A stretch of 64,000 bases of DNA from Pseudomonadota bacterium (GCA_023460715.1 JAEWPH010000204.1:1-64000); one strand, 5' to 3'. Positions 19,890-28,712 are shown, counted from the first letter of the stretch. Numbers and translations are program-made. The notes: a model not told the origin generated them from the sequence alone.

Positions 19890-20828
19890 TCACGCCGGCA
19901 CGACGGCGGGGGTGCGGCCCAGCACCTGCAGCAGGTTCTTGGCCGCGCCCACGCCCATGTTCACGTAGGCGTCGCTGGTCACGCCGCCGATGTGCGGCGA
20001 GAGGATGAAGTGCTGCTCGCCCTGGAACGGGTGGCCGGCGGTCATCGGCTCCACGGCGAAGCTGTCCAGCCCGGCCGCCATGACCTGGCGCGACCGCACG
20101 GCCTCCAGCAGCGCGGCCTCGTCGATCAGGCCGCCGCGCGCGGTATTCACCACGATCACGCCGCGCTTGCACTGCGCCAGCGTGGCGGCGTTCAGCATGC
20201 CGCGGTTCTCGTCGGTCAGCGGGCAGTGCAGCGAAATGGCATCCGACTCGCGCCAGATGGTTTCGAGCGGCACGCTCTGCACGTAGTCGGGCAGGTTCTT
20301 GGCGAACGGGTCGAAGCCGATCACGCGCATGCCCAGCGCATCGGCCATCTTGGCGAAGCGCAGGCCGATGGCGCCCAAGCCCACCAGGCCCACGGTGCGG
20401 CCGCCCAGCTCCAGGCTCTTATGCGTGGCCTTATCCCAGTGGCCGGCGTGCATGCGCGCGTCCAGTGCCACCACCGATTTGGCGCAGGCCAGCAGCAGCG
20501 CCAGCGCTTGCTCGGCCACCGCCGCGGCGTTGGCGCCCACGGCGGCCACCACCTCGATGCCGCGCGCCTTCGCCGCGACCTTGTCGATGGTGTCGGTGCC
20601 GCTGCCGTGCTTGGAGATGACTTTCAGCGAAGGCGCCGCGTCCATCACGGACGCGCCCACCTTGCCGTAGCGCACGATCATGGCTACCGGGTCATGCTGC
20701 TTGGCCAACGCGACCAGATCGTCCTCCGTCGGCGTCTTGCCCGCGTAGACGATGTCGAAGCCCTGCAGCAGATCCAGCGCTTGCTGAGCCAGGTCGGCGC
20801 CCGTGATGAGGATGGTGCCGGCGCTCAC
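19890..20828 (-). CDS. D-isomer-specific 2-hydroxyacid dehydrogenase
   Basis: 312 residues from GTG 20828, which overlaps the aldolase stop as GTGA and has AGGGGA just upstream. The NAD-binding motif is RTVGLVGLGAIGLRFAKMADALGM (about 140-163). Catalytic Arg is in VNTARGGLIDEAAL, Glu lies after GLDSFAVEP, and His is in LSPHIGGVT. The usual N-terminal substrate domain contains ISKHGSGTDTID. It likely oxidises a D-2-hydroxy acid, or reduces a 2-keto acid made by the aldolase next to it. Coupling by overlap supports a shared pathway. Confidence 0.87.
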   Translation of the reverse strand: MSAGTILITGADLAQQALDLLQGFDIVYAGKTPTEDDLVALAKQHDPVAMIVRYGKVGASVMDAAPSLKVISKHGSGTDTIDKVAAKARGIEVVAAVGANAAAVAEQALALLLACAKSVVALDARMHAGHWDKATHKSLELGGRTVGLVGLGAIGLRFAKMADALGMRVIGFDPFAKNLPDYVQSVPLETIWRESDAISLHCPLTDENRGMLNAATLAQCKRGVIVVNTARGGLIDEAALLEAVRSRQVMAAGLDSFAVEPMTAGHPFQGEQHFILSPHIGGVTSDAYVNMGVGAAKNLLQVLGRTPAVVPA

Positions 20829-21511
20829 AGCGATTCCCCTTCCTTCAGCATGCCGGCGGCGCGCAGTGCGGCGGGCAGCCACTTCGACGCCGTGTCGCCC
20901 CGGGCGATCGCCTCGATGCGGGCGGCCTCGTCGGCCACCTTCTTGTCGGCCAGGGCCATCATGGCGGGGGCCTTGGCGCGCTCGATCACGACCACGCCGT
21001 CGGCGTCGCCCACCACCAGGTCGCCCGGGTTCACGACGGTGCCGCCGGCCGAGATGGAGTGGTTGATGCGGCCGGGCACGAACTTGGTCGGGCCCGCAGG
21101 GTTGAAGCCTGCGCTGAACACGGGGAAGTCGAGTTCCAGGATCTCCAGCTTGTCGCGGATGGCGCCATCCACGATCACGCCGGCGAGGCCGATCTTCTTG
21201 CAGGCGCTGAGCATCAGCGTGCCCATCAGTGCGGCGGTCTGGTCGCCCTTGCCGTCGATCACCAGCACATCGCCGGGTTTCGCCAGCGCGATGGCGGCGT
21301 GGATCATGAGGTTGTCGCCGGGGCGCACCTCGACGGTGAAGGCCGGGCCCGCCACCTTCATGCTCTGGTGCACGGGGGCGACGCGGGCGTGCATGGTGCC
21401 GCGGCGGCCGGCCACGTCGGCCAGGATGGCGGCCTGGAAGGTCGCGGCCTTGGCAACGACGTCGGCGCCCACGCGCTCGATGTCACGGATCATTTCGGGA
21501 AGTTGGCTCAT
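20825..21511 (-). CDS. RraA-like (HMG/CHA) aldolase
   Basis: 228 residues. FTVEVRPGDNLMIHAAIALAKPGDVLVIDGKGD, AGVIVDGAIRDKLEI and NPGDLVVGDADGVVVI are the blocks shared by RraA and the class II 4-hydroxy-4-methyl-2-oxoglutarate / 4-carboxy-4-hydroxy-2-oxoadipate aldolases. In this group the R and D of DGAIRD contact pyruvate and metal. The length equals that of LigK/ProA. Catabolic neighbours (LigI-like amidohydrolases, dehydrogenase, IclR) favour an aldolase releasing pyruvate rather than the RNase E inhibitor RraA. Confidence 0.82.
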   Translation of the reverse strand: MSQLPEMIRDIERVGADVVAKAATFQAAILADVAGRRGTMHARVAPVHQSMKVAGPAFTVEVRPGDNLMIHAAIALAKPGDVLVIDGKGDQTAALMGTLMLSACKKIGLAGVIVDGAIRDKLEILELDFPVFSAGFNPAGPTKFVPGRINHSISAGGTVVNPGDLVVGDADGVVVIERAKAPAMMALADKKVADEAARIEAIARGDTASKWLPAALRAAGMLKEGESL

Positions 21512-21598
21512 GGTGATGCTCGTTGGGTGAGATGAAAGAAAAATGGGAGATAGCTGGCCCCACGGCCGCCGCAGTTCGGTAGCGGCAGCCCGCGGCCC

Positions 21599-22630
21599 TC
21601 ATTCGGCTTTGATGTTTCCGTCCTTGATGACCTTGGCCCACTTGGCGGAGTCGGCCTTCTGCAGGTCGCCCAGCTGTTTGGGCGTGCCGCCCACCAGCGT
21701 GACGCCGAGCTTGTCGGCCAGGGACATGACGGCCGGGTCCTTCAAGGCGCTGTTGATTTCGTGGTTCAGGCGCTGCACCACGGCAGCTGGCGTCTTGGCG
21801 GGCGCGAACACGGCCTGCCATTGCTCGACCACGAAGTCCTTCATGCCAACCTCGCCCATGGTGGGCACGGCGGGCAGCGCCTTGAGCCGCTGGCCCGAAG
21901 TGACGGCCAGCGCGCGCAGCTTGCCGGCCTGCACGTGCGGCAGCGCGGCGGCCACCGGGGCGAATAGGAATTGCACCTGGCCCGCCAGCGTGTCCTGCAG
22001 GGCCGGCGTATCGCCCTTGTAGGGCACGTGGATGAAGCGCGCGCCCGTCTGCTGCTGCAGCAGTTCGCCCTGCATCTGCAGGATGGTGCCGTTGCCGCCG
22101 GAGGCGAACGCCAGCTGGCCGGGCTGGGCCTTGGCGGCGGCCACGAGATCGGCCACGGTCTTGAAGGGCTGGTCGGCGCCTACCACCAGGATGTGCGGAA
22201 TGGTGCCGATGGTCACCACCGGCTCGAAGCCGGCGATGGGGTCGTAGGGCAGCTTGCCCATCAGGTGCGGCGCGATGGCTTGCGGGCCGATGGAAGTGCC
22301 GAGCACGGTGTAGCCGTCCGGCGCGGCCTTGGCGACATAGGCGGCGCCGATGGTGCCGGTGGCACCCGCCTTGTTGTCCACGATCACGTTGGTACCGAGC
22401 GCCGTGCCCACGCGCTGGGCCACGTTGCGGCCCAGCACGTCGGTGCTGCCGCCCGGCGGGTACGGCACGACCCAGGTGATGACCTTGCCGGCGGGCCAGT
22501 CGGATTGCGCCAGCGCGGGCGCCACGCCCAGTGAACCCAGCAGCAGCGCGCCCGCGGAGGCGACCAGGCTGCGGCGGCCAATGCCGGCGGCGCCAAGGTG
22601 GCGCATCGGCGGAGAAAGGAAGTCGGTCAT
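21599..22630 (-). CDS. Bug/TctC-type solute receptor (4), Tat-like signal
   Basis: 343 residues from ATG 22630; an ATG 33 bp upstream is in frame but less likely. The N-terminus has a twin-arginine GIGRRSLVASAGALLLGSLGVAPALA, so export may use Tat. The Bug core has ITWVVPYPPGGSTDVLGR, VDNKAGATGTIG, PDGYTVLG and AVPTMGEVG. It lies between the aldolase and the second amidohydrolase. Confidence 0.9.
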   Translation of the reverse strand: MTDFLSPPMRHLGAAGIGRRSLVASAGALLLGSLGVAPALAQSDWPAGKVITWVVPYPPGGSTDVLGRNVAQRVGTALGTNVIVDNKAGATGTIGAAYVAKAAPDGYTVLGTSIGPQAIAPHLMGKLPYDPIAGFEPVVTIGTIPHILVVGADQPFKTVADLVAAAKAQPGQLAFASGGNGTILQMQGELLQQQTGARFIHVPYKGDTPALQDTLAGQVQFLFAPVAAALPHVQAGKLRALAVTSGQRLKALPAVPTMGEVGMKDFVVEQWQAVFAPAKTPAAVVQRLNHEINSALKDPAVMSLADKLGVTLVGGTPKQLGDLQKADSAKWAKVIKDGNIKAE

Positions 22631-22663
22631 GGTTTGTCTCGGTGTGGTTGTTTTGAAAGGCAT

Positions 22664-23602
22664 TCAGGGCGCAGCCGGCACGGGCGGGAAGCCGTAGAGC
22701 GCGGCCGGGTTGTCCACCAGCACGCGGTGCAGCGTGGCGGCGCCGTCCGTCTGCCGAACCCAGTCGGCCAGGCGGTCCACCTGCTGTGCGTCATCCGGCA
22801 GCGGCTGCACGCCGGCCGCGGCCGTGGCGTGGGGCCAGTCGCTGCCCCAGACCACGCGCTCCGGCGCCGCGCGCAGGTAGCTGGCGGCCAGCGCATCGAG
22901 CGCCGGGTCGTCCACCGCATGGTGCTCGCTCACGATGTAGCCGCCCGAGAGCTTGATCCACGCGCGCCCGTCCTGCAGCAGCGCCAGCAGCAGCGCATGG
23001 GCCGCGTGGCGCCCGGCCAGCGCGGGCGCGATGCGGCCGAAGTGGTCGAACACCAGCGGCACGGGCAGCTGCCGCAGCACGCTCGCCTGCTGCGCCAGCA
23101 GGTCCGGCGCCATCAGCAGTTGCAGATGCCAGCCCAGCGGCGCGATGCAGCGCGCCAGCGGCAGCAGCGAGTCCACCGTGCCCGCCACGCCCAGCGACAG
23201 GTTGAGCCGCACGCCGCGCACGCCCGCTTGGTGCAGGCGCTGCAGCTCTGCATCGCTCTCCCGGCCGCTGATCACCGCCACGCCGCGCGCGTCCGCGCCC
23301 AGCGCCGCCAGGCCTTCCAGCATGCAGCGGTTGTCGGTGCCGTAAGTGGACGGCGTGACCAGCACCGCGCGCTGGGTGCCGATGCGCCGCTGCAGGGCGC
23401 GCAGGTCTTGCACGTCCGCGTCCGCCGGCCGCAGGCGGGCGGCAGGGTCGGCCGGGAAGCGGCTGTCATACAGGTGCACATGGCAGTCGCAGGCGCCTGC
23501 CGGCAGTGCGGTGCGCGGCGAGGCGGTGCCGGCCGAGAAAGGCACAGAGCCGTGCTCAGGCATGGCGGACCGGTCGTCGTGGGCCATGGCGAGCGTCGTC
23601 AT
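22664..23602 (-). CDS. Amidohydrolase-2 family lactonase, LigI-like (paralogue)
   Basis: 312 residues from ATG 23602; the frame is open further but overlaps the receptor 5 stop region. It has the same motif set as the gene at 15774-16685: DCHVHLYDS (H-x-H), TPSTYGTDN, VFDHFGRIAP, RVVWGSDWPH and LVDNPAALYGF. The two proteins therefore arose by duplication or serve successive lactones. No strong ribosome site is seen at this ATG; an in-frame ATG at 23587 is an alternative. Confidence 0.8.
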   Translation of the reverse strand: MTTLAMAHDDRSAMPEHGSVPFSAGTASPRTALPAGACDCHVHLYDSRFPADPAARLRPADADVQDLRALQRRIGTQRAVLVTPSTYGTDNRCMLEGLAALGADARGVAVISGRESDAELQRLHQAGVRGVRLNLSLGVAGTVDSLLPLARCIAPLGWHLQLLMAPDLLAQQASVLRQLPVPLVFDHFGRIAPALAGRHAAHALLLALLQDGRAWIKLSGGYIVSEHHAVDDPALDALAASYLRAAPERVVWGSDWPHATAAAGVQPLPDDAQQVDRLADWVRQTDGAATLHRVLVDNPAALYGFPPVPAAP

Positions 23603-23634
23603 GCGTCGAGAGGCGTCGGAGGGACGGACGGGGA

Positions 23635-24657
23635 TCAGTCCAGGCTGGCGCCGGAGTCCTTGACGATCTTGGCCCAGCGGGGCACCTCGGCCTTGAGCAG
23701 CGCGCTGAACTTCTCCGGCGTGCCGCCCAGCACGTCGCCGCCCTCGGACTTCAGCTTCTCGGCCACGTCCGGCTGGGCGAGCGCCTGGTTGATGGCCTTG
23801 TTGAGCGTCTGGATGATGGGCGCGGGGGTGCCCGCGGGCGCCAGCACGCCGAACCACGATACAGCCTCGAAATCCTTGTAGCCGGACTCGGCCAGCGTGG
23901 GCGTGTCGGGCAACTGGGCCGAGCGCTTGAGGGAGGTGATCGCCACCGCGCGCAGCTTGCCGTTGCGCACCTGGCCCAGCAGCGTGGGCACGGACGACAT
24001 GTACAGGTCGATCTGCCCGCCCACCAGGTCGGTCATGGCCTGCGAGGCGCCCTTGTACGGCACGTGGCGCAGCTTGATGCCGGCGGCGTTCTCGGCCAGC
24101 TCGCCGGCCAGGTGGGCCACGGTGCCGTTGCCCGAGTAGCCCAGCGTGAGGCCGTCGGGCTTGGCCTTGGCGGCGGCCACCACATCGGCAAAGGTCTTGT
24201 ACGGCGAGTTGGCGGGCGCGGCCATCACGATGGGGGCCGACGACACCAGCGCCACCGGCACCAGGTCCTTGAGCGGGTCATACGGCAGCTTGGCGTACAG
24301 CGACGGGTTGATGGCCAGGTTGCTGGTCTGGCCCATCACCAGCGTATAGCCGTCGGGGGCGGACTTGGCGGCCGCGTCCACGCCCAGGTTGCCGCCGGCG
24401 CCGGGGCGGTTGTCCACCACCACGTTCCACTTGTGCTGGTCGGTGAGCTTCTGCGCCACGTTGCGGGCGATCATGTCGGTGCCGCCGCCGGGCGGGAACG
24501 GCACGATGAGTCGGATGGGCTTGTTCGGGTACGCGGCCTGGGCGTGCACCGCGCCGGCGGCGAACGCGCCTGCGGCCAGGCCCAGCAGGGCGACGCGCAG
24601 AACGCGGGACACGGGCACGCGCAGCGCGCGGCGGGTGAGCGAAAGAGCTTGTTGCAT
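23635..24657 (-). CDS. Bug/TctC-type solute receptor (5), first gene of the run
   Basis: 340 residues from ATG 24657, preceded by GGAG. The signal peptide MQQALSLTRRALRVPVSRVLRVALLGLAAGAFAAGAVHAQ leads to YPNKPIRLIVPFPPGGGTDMIAR, VDNRPGAGGNLG and LPDTPTLAESG. It is divergent from the IclR gene with two operator-like palindromes between them, so it is probably the promoter-proximal gene of the ten-gene run to 14825. Confidence 0.92.
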   Translation of the reverse strand: MQQALSLTRRALRVPVSRVLRVALLGLAAGAFAAGAVHAQAAYPNKPIRLIVPFPPGGGTDMIARNVAQKLTDQHKWNVVVDNRPGAGGNLGVDAAAKSAPDGYTLVMGQTSNLAINPSLYAKLPYDPLKDLVPVALVSSAPIVMAAPANSPYKTFADVVAAAKAKPDGLTLGYSGNGTVAHLAGELAENAAGIKLRHVPYKGASQAMTDLVGGQIDLYMSSVPTLLGQVRNGKLRAVAITSLKRSAQLPDTPTLAESGYKDFEAVSWFGVLAPAGTPAPIIQTLNKAINQALAQPDVAEKLKSEGGDVLGGTPEKFSALLKAEVPRWAKIVKDSGASLD

Positions 24658-24717
24658 GGTGTTGTCTCCGTTGTGTTGGACCTGCCCAGCCTTGTTCCAG
24701 GCATTGGCGGCGACTCT

Positions 24718-24765
24718 ACGAAATCGTTTCAACCCATACAATGCCGTTTCGTACAACGCAACGAA
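24718..24765. promoter_or_regulatory. IclR-type operator candidates in the divergent promoter
   Basis: GAAA-TCG-TTTC symmetry at 24720-24730, and TTCGT (24748-24752) facing ACGAA (24761-24765) with 8 bp between. Both lie in the 115 bp between receptor 5 and the IclR gene. IclR proteins usually bind such palindromes as dimers and control the divergent operon and themselves. The sites are inferred from symmetry and position. Confidence 0.5.
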
Positions 24766-24772
24766 TTGCACG

Positions 24773-25597
24773 ATGAGCAACCCATCCCGTTCTGCTCCCG
24801 TTCCGGCCGCTCCTGCTCCGCCCCCGGCCATCAAGCCTGCGCCACGCCCCACCGCTGCGCCCGAATCGGCAGTCGGCGGCGTCACCGCCGTCACCCGCGC
24901 ACTGCAGCTGCTGGAGGCTTTCGCGCTGGGCGAATCCCACCTGGCCCTGGCCGAACTGAGCCGCCGCTGCGGGCTGCACAAGACCACCGTATTGCGGCTG
25001 GCACGCACGCTCGCGCAGTCCGGCTATCTGGTGCAGCGCGAGGATGGCGATTGGCGCCTAGGCCCGGCCGCGGGCTGGCTGGGGGCGCGCTACCAGGCAG
25101 GATTCGATGTACAGAACGTGATGGAGCCCGCGCTGCGCGAACTGACGCAGGCGACAGGCGAGAGCGCGGCCTTCTATGTGCGCGAAGGCAACGTGCGCAC
25201 CTGCCTCGTGCGCGTGGAAGGGCCCCAGCCCCTGCGCCACCATGCGCGCATGGGCGAAGGGCTGCCGCTGGACAAGGGCTCGCCCGGCCGCGTGATCCTG
25301 GCGTTCTCGGGCGAGCCCGGCAAGGCATACGAGGACATCCGCCAGCGGGGCTTTCACTGGTCGATCAGCGAGCGCGAACAGGGCGTGGCCACGGTGTCCG
25401 CGCCGGTGTTCGGCATGCACTGGCGGCTCATGGGCTCGGTGTGCATCTCCGGCCCCGCGTCGCGCCTGCCGCCGGAACGACTGGAGGCGCTGGCCCAGAC
25501 GGTGACCGCCGCCGCCACCCGCCTGTCGTACGCCCTGGCCGGCAATACGGCCGCGCCCACGCCGTCCGGCGTACGCGCCACGCAGTGGCACCCGTGA
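24773..25597 (+). CDS. IclR-family transcriptional regulator
   Basis: 274 residues. A Pro/Ala-rich start (1-36) precedes the winged helix VTAVTRALQLLEAFALGESHLALAELSRRCGLHKTTVLRLARTLAQSGYLVQ. The effector domain follows with AAFYVREGNVRTCLVRVEG, GLPLDKGSPGRVILAF and a regulated C-terminal LPPERLEALAQTV. Divergence from the ten-gene catabolic run suggests it senses the substrate or an intermediate of that pathway. ATG 24773 chosen because the operator region ends just before it. Confidence 0.9.
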   Translation: MSNPSRSAPVPAAPAPPPAIKPAPRPTAAPESAVGGVTAVTRALQLLEAFALGESHLALAELSRRCGLHKTTVLRLARTLAQSGYLVQREDGDWRLGPAAGWLGARYQAGFDVQNVMEPALRELTQATGESAAFYVREGNVRTCLVRVEGPQPLRHHARMGEGLPLDKGSPGRVILAFSGEPGKAYEDIRQRGFHWSISEREQGVATVSAPVFGMHWRLMGSVCISGPASRLPPERLEALAQTVTAAATRLSYALAGNTAAPTPSGVRATQWHP

Positions 25598-25640
25598 TAC
25601 CTTGGCCGGCCAGCAGCATTCACCACCACGGAGACAACCC

Positions 25641-26225
25641 TTGAGCCGCTATCCACTGCCCGACCTGAACGCCCTGCCCGACGACATCCGCGCCCGCATC
25701 CTGGAGGTGCAGGAAAAGGCCGGATTCATTCCCAACGTGTTCCTGGCCCTCGCCCGCCGCCCGGCCGAATGGCGGGCTTTCTTCGCGTACCACGACGCCC
25801 TGATGCTCAAGGAAGAAGGCTCGCTCACCCAGGGCGAGCGCGAGATGATCATCACCGCGACCAGCGCCGCCAACCGGTGCCTGTACTGCGTGGTGGCGCA
25901 CGGTGCGCTGCTGCGCATCTACGAGAAGAAACCGCTGGTGGCCGACCAGGTGGCCGTGAACTGGCGCAAGGCCGACATCACGCCGCGCCAGCGCGCGATG
26001 CTCGCTTTCGCCATGAAGGTGTGCGAGCGGGCGCACGAGATCGACGACAGCGACTTCGCGCCCCTGCATGCCCAGGGCTTCGACGACGAGGACATCTGGG
26101 ACATCGCCGCCATCACGGCCTTCTTCGGCCTGTCCAACCGCATGGCCAGCTTTGCCGACATGCAGCCCAACCCCGAGTTCTTCCTGCTGGGCCGTGTGCC
26201 GCGCGAGAAGAAGAAGCAGCCTTGA
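25641..26225 (+). CDS. AhpD/carboxymuconolactone decarboxylase-fold peroxidase-like protein
   Basis: 194 residues from TTG 25641, chosen because GGAG lies 7 nt upstream. It has the C-x-x-C-x3-H site CLYCVVAHG (about C80, C83, H87) of the alkylhydroperoxidase D fold, in the peroxidase-related subgroup. It could reduce peroxides through the cysteine pair; a decarboxylase activity is less likely. It follows the IclR gene by 43 bp and may share its promoter. Confidence 0.82.
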   Translation: MSRYPLPDLNALPDDIRARILEVQEKAGFIPNVFLALARRPAEWRAFFAYHDALMLKEEGSLTQGEREMIITATSAANRCLYCVVAHGALLRIYEKKPLVADQVAVNWRKADITPRQRAMLAFAMKVCERAHEIDDSDFAPLHAQGFDDEDIWDIAAITAFFGLSNRMASFADMQPNPEFFLLGRVPREKKKQP

Positions 26226-26236
26226 ACTCCCGAAAC

Positions 26237-26279
26237 CATAGCTGTCTGCGCTTGCCCAGAAAGGGCTAGAGGCACTTTT
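26237..26279 (+). repeat. Dispersed repeat copy after the AhpD-like gene
   Basis: CATAGCTGTCTGCGCTTG then AAGGGCTAGAGGC and a TTTT run. It follows the shared pattern ATAGCTnnnnGCGCTT, a spacer, ATAAGSGCTAGAGGC, TTTT. It lies between convergent genes and may serve as a weak terminator. Confidence 0.7.
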
Positions 26280-26337
26280 AACCTTATTTCCGCCAGCGCG
26301 CAGGGCGGTCACAACGCGCCCCTCCGGGAGCCGTGCT

Positions 26338-27342
26338 TCACGGCTGCGCCGTCGAACCGCGTTCGATGAGGTGGAACCCGAGGTCGTGGCGGGTCTGTGC
26401 CGACACTACACCCCGGCAACGGTCCATGATCAGGTGCGCCGCGAGCCGGCCGATCTCGGGCCCGTCCACATGCACCGTGGTGATGGAAGGCACCATGTGC
26501 GCGCCGAACTCGGCATTGCCGAAGCCCGTCACCGCCAGGTCCTGCGGCACGCGCAGGCCGCGGGCCCGCGCCTCCACCAGGATGCCGTGGGCCAGCATGT
26601 CGGAGCTGCACATCACGGCCTGCAGCCCGGGCTGCCGCTCCATCAGTTCGCCCAGCGCCAGACGCCCCCGCTCCAACGTGCTGGGTGCCGGCACCACGGC
26701 CGTGGGCACGTCGCGCCCCCAGGCGGCCAGGAAGCCTTCCCGGCGCTGCATGGCCCGGTGGTCGCTGCCGGTGGCGATGCCGATGCGCTCGTAGCCCTGG
26801 GTCAGGAAATAGCCCGCCAGCGCGCTGCCCACCTTCAGGTGCGAGAAGCCGATGACCATGTCCACCGGCCGGTCGCTCATGTCCCAGGTTTCGACCACCG
26901 GCACGCGCAGGCGGCGCAGGCGCTCGCGCGCCCGCTCGGACTGCACCAGACCCATCATCACGATACCGTCGGGCTGGCGGCTGACCATGGCCGCCAGCAC
27001 CTCTTCCTCGCGCTCGGCGTCGTAGAAGGTCTGGCCCAGCAGCAGCTGGTAGCCCTCTTCGTGCAGGGCTGCGGTCAAGGTCTGCACGGTCGGCAGGAAC
27101 TGGGAGACCGACAGCGCGGGCACGATGCCCGCCACCATGCGGCTGCGCTTGGACTTGAGCCCGCCCGCCAGCAGATTGGGGATGTAGCCCGTCGCCTCCA
27201 CCGCCTGCTCGACGCGGACGCGCGTCTTCTCGGACACGATGCCCGGATTGCCCAGCGCGCGCGAGGCCGTGATCAGCGAGACGCCGGCGGCCTTGGCCAC
27301 GTCATGCAGCGTGGCGGGCTTGGTAGGAAGAAATGCGGTCAT
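26338..27342 (-). CDS. LacI-family repressor, GntR(gluconate)-like
   Basis: 334 residues. The helix-turn-helix TLHDVAKAAGVSLITASRALGNPGIVSEKTR and hinge IPNLLAGGLKSKRSRM are followed by a periplasmic-binding-like effector domain with MVAGIVPALSVSQF, AVMCSSDMLAHGILVEA and AVTGFGNAEFG. It resembles repressors of gluconate/sugar-acid operons. It is divergent from the galactarate module, with two LacI-type operators in the 275-bp gap, so it likely represses itself and that module until a sugar acid binds. Confidence 0.9.
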   Translation of the reverse strand: MTAFLPTKPATLHDVAKAAGVSLITASRALGNPGIVSEKTRVRVEQAVEATGYIPNLLAGGLKSKRSRMVAGIVPALSVSQFLPTVQTLTAALHEEGYQLLLGQTFYDAEREEEVLAAMVSRQPDGIVMMGLVQSERARERLRRLRVPVVETWDMSDRPVDMVIGFSHLKVGSALAGYFLTQGYERIGIATGSDHRAMQRREGFLAAWGRDVPTAVVPAPSTLERGRLALGELMERQPGLQAVMCSSDMLAHGILVEARARGLRVPQDLAVTGFGNAEFGAHMVPSITTVHVDGPEIGRLAAHLIMDRCRGVVSAQTRHDLGFHLIERGSTAQP

Positions 27343-27484
27343 GGATGCGCCCCAGCGGCCCGGTCAGATACGTCGAAGAGTCGATAGCCAACAGCCGGCA
27401 CCGCCCGGGCGGGACGTTATCAGATCGGCACCGCCCCTCCGGTAGCAGGCTGGCGCATGTGCGGGGAAACCCTGATTTTCACGC

Positions 27485-27506
27485 CAAATGACAACGATAT
27501 CATTTG
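27485..27506. promoter_or_regulatory. LacI-type operator O1
   Basis: CAAATGA and TCATTTG are perfect 7-bp arms around an 8-bp centre (CAACGATA). The left 14 bases recur in O2 at 27572. It lies 143 bp from the repressor start and 112 bp from the receptor start. Confidence 0.75.
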
Positions 27507-27571
27507 CCCGGCGGTGTTTTCCAACACACATAACAGCCCACAAAGAGAGCCCCGCCACACCACCTTTTGTG

Positions 27572-27590
27572 CAAATGACAACGATGTCAC
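27572..27590. promoter_or_regulatory. LacI-type operator O2
   Basis: Repeats CAAATGACAACGAT of O1 and is symmetrical as TGACA-ACGA-TGTCA. It lies 27 bp before the receptor 6 start, where bound repressor would block transcription. The 87-bp spacing to O1 would allow DNA looping. Confidence 0.75.
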
Positions 27591-27617
27591 CCTTGCCGGG
27601 ATGACCGAGGAGACACC

Positions 27618-28577
27618 ATGAAGAAAGTTTTGCTGACCGCAGCGCTCACGCTGGCCGCATTGGGCGCCTCTGCCCAGAACTGGCCCGAAAAGCCCGTCAC
27701 CCTGGTGGTGCCGTTCCCACCCGGCGGCTCGACCGACCAGGTCGCCCGCGCCATCGGCCCGCGCCTGACCGAGAAGTTCAAGCAATCCTTCCTGGTGGAC
27801 AACAAGCCCGGCGCCACCGGCACCATCGGTGCCACCTTCGTGCAGCGCGCACCGGCCGACGGCTACACCTTCCTGGTGACCTCGCTGGGCCCGCTGGTCA
27901 TCGTGCCGCACCTGCTCAAGAGCCTGCCCTACGACCCGACGAAGGACTTCGACTTCATCACCGTAGCCGTGCAGTCGCCCAACGTGCTGGTAGTCCCCGC
28001 CAGTTCCCCGCACAAGAGCGTGGCCGACGTCGTCGCGCACCTGAAGGCACACCCCAACAAGATGAGCTTCGCCTCGGCCGGCAACGGCTCCAGCGACCAC
28101 CTGACGGCGGAACTGTTCTGGCAGCAGACGGGCACCCAGGGCGTGCACATCCCCTACAAGGGCGGCGCACCGGCCCATACCGACCTGATCGGCAACCAGG
28201 TGGACGCGTCGTTTCAGAACGTCAACTCGGTCATCCAGTACATCAAGGCCGGCAAGATGCGCCCCCTGGCGATCACCAGCCCCAAGCGCTCGCCTGTGCT
28301 GCCCGACGTGCCCACGCTCGCCGAAGCCGGCGTGAAGAACGTCGAAGTCGCCTCCTGGCAGGCCATCGTCGCACCCAAGGGCCTGCCGCCCGCCGTGCGC
28401 CAGAAGGCCCATGCCGCGTTTGTGGAGGCGCTCAACGACCCGAAGGTGAAGGACCAATTCGTCTCGATCGGCTTCGAGATGGTGACCAACACGCCTGAGG
28501 AATTCGCCGCCTTCCAGCGCAAGGAATACGACCGCTGGAAGACCGTGATCCAGACCGGAAAGATCTCGATCGACTGA
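27618..28577 (+). CDS. Bug/TctC-type solute receptor (6)
   Basis: 319 residues with a short signal peptide MKKVLLTAALTLAALGASAQ. The Bug core has WPEKPVTLVVPFPPGGSTDQVAR, VDNKPGATGTIG, ADGYTFLV and LPDVPTLAEAG. It is the first gene of the LacI-controlled module, so galactarate or a related sugar diacid is a plausible ligand. No tctAB is adjacent; the module's MFS transporter would do the transport, leaving this receptor's permease partner unknown. Confidence 0.92.
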   Translation: MKKVLLTAALTLAALGASAQNWPEKPVTLVVPFPPGGSTDQVARAIGPRLTEKFKQSFLVDNKPGATGTIGATFVQRAPADGYTFLVTSLGPLVIVPHLLKSLPYDPTKDFDFITVAVQSPNVLVVPASSPHKSVADVVAHLKAHPNKMSFASAGNGSSDHLTAELFWQQTGTQGVHIPYKGGAPAHTDLIGNQVDASFQNVNSVIQYIKAGKMRPLAITSPKRSPVLPDVPTLAEAGVKNVEVASWQAIVAPKGLPPAVRQKAHAAFVEALNDPKVKDQFVSIGFEMVTNTPEEFAAFQRKEYDRWKTVIQTGKISID

Positions 28578-28712
28578 TCTCCCCACCCGCCGCCCTGCCC
28601 GCCGGCCCCTGCCGGTGGGCGGGCCTTGCGGGCTCCCAGGCCTACCGGCCCTGTCCAGCCAGTCCCCCTATCTGCATCCAACAACGACGGCCACGATGCC
28701 GCTGACTCCGCC

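Noticed and set aside
20825-21511. Calling this gene the RNase E inhibitor RraA
   Set aside because: Catabolic neighbours and the 228-residue length fit the aldolase branch of the family better; E. coli RraA is about 160 residues.
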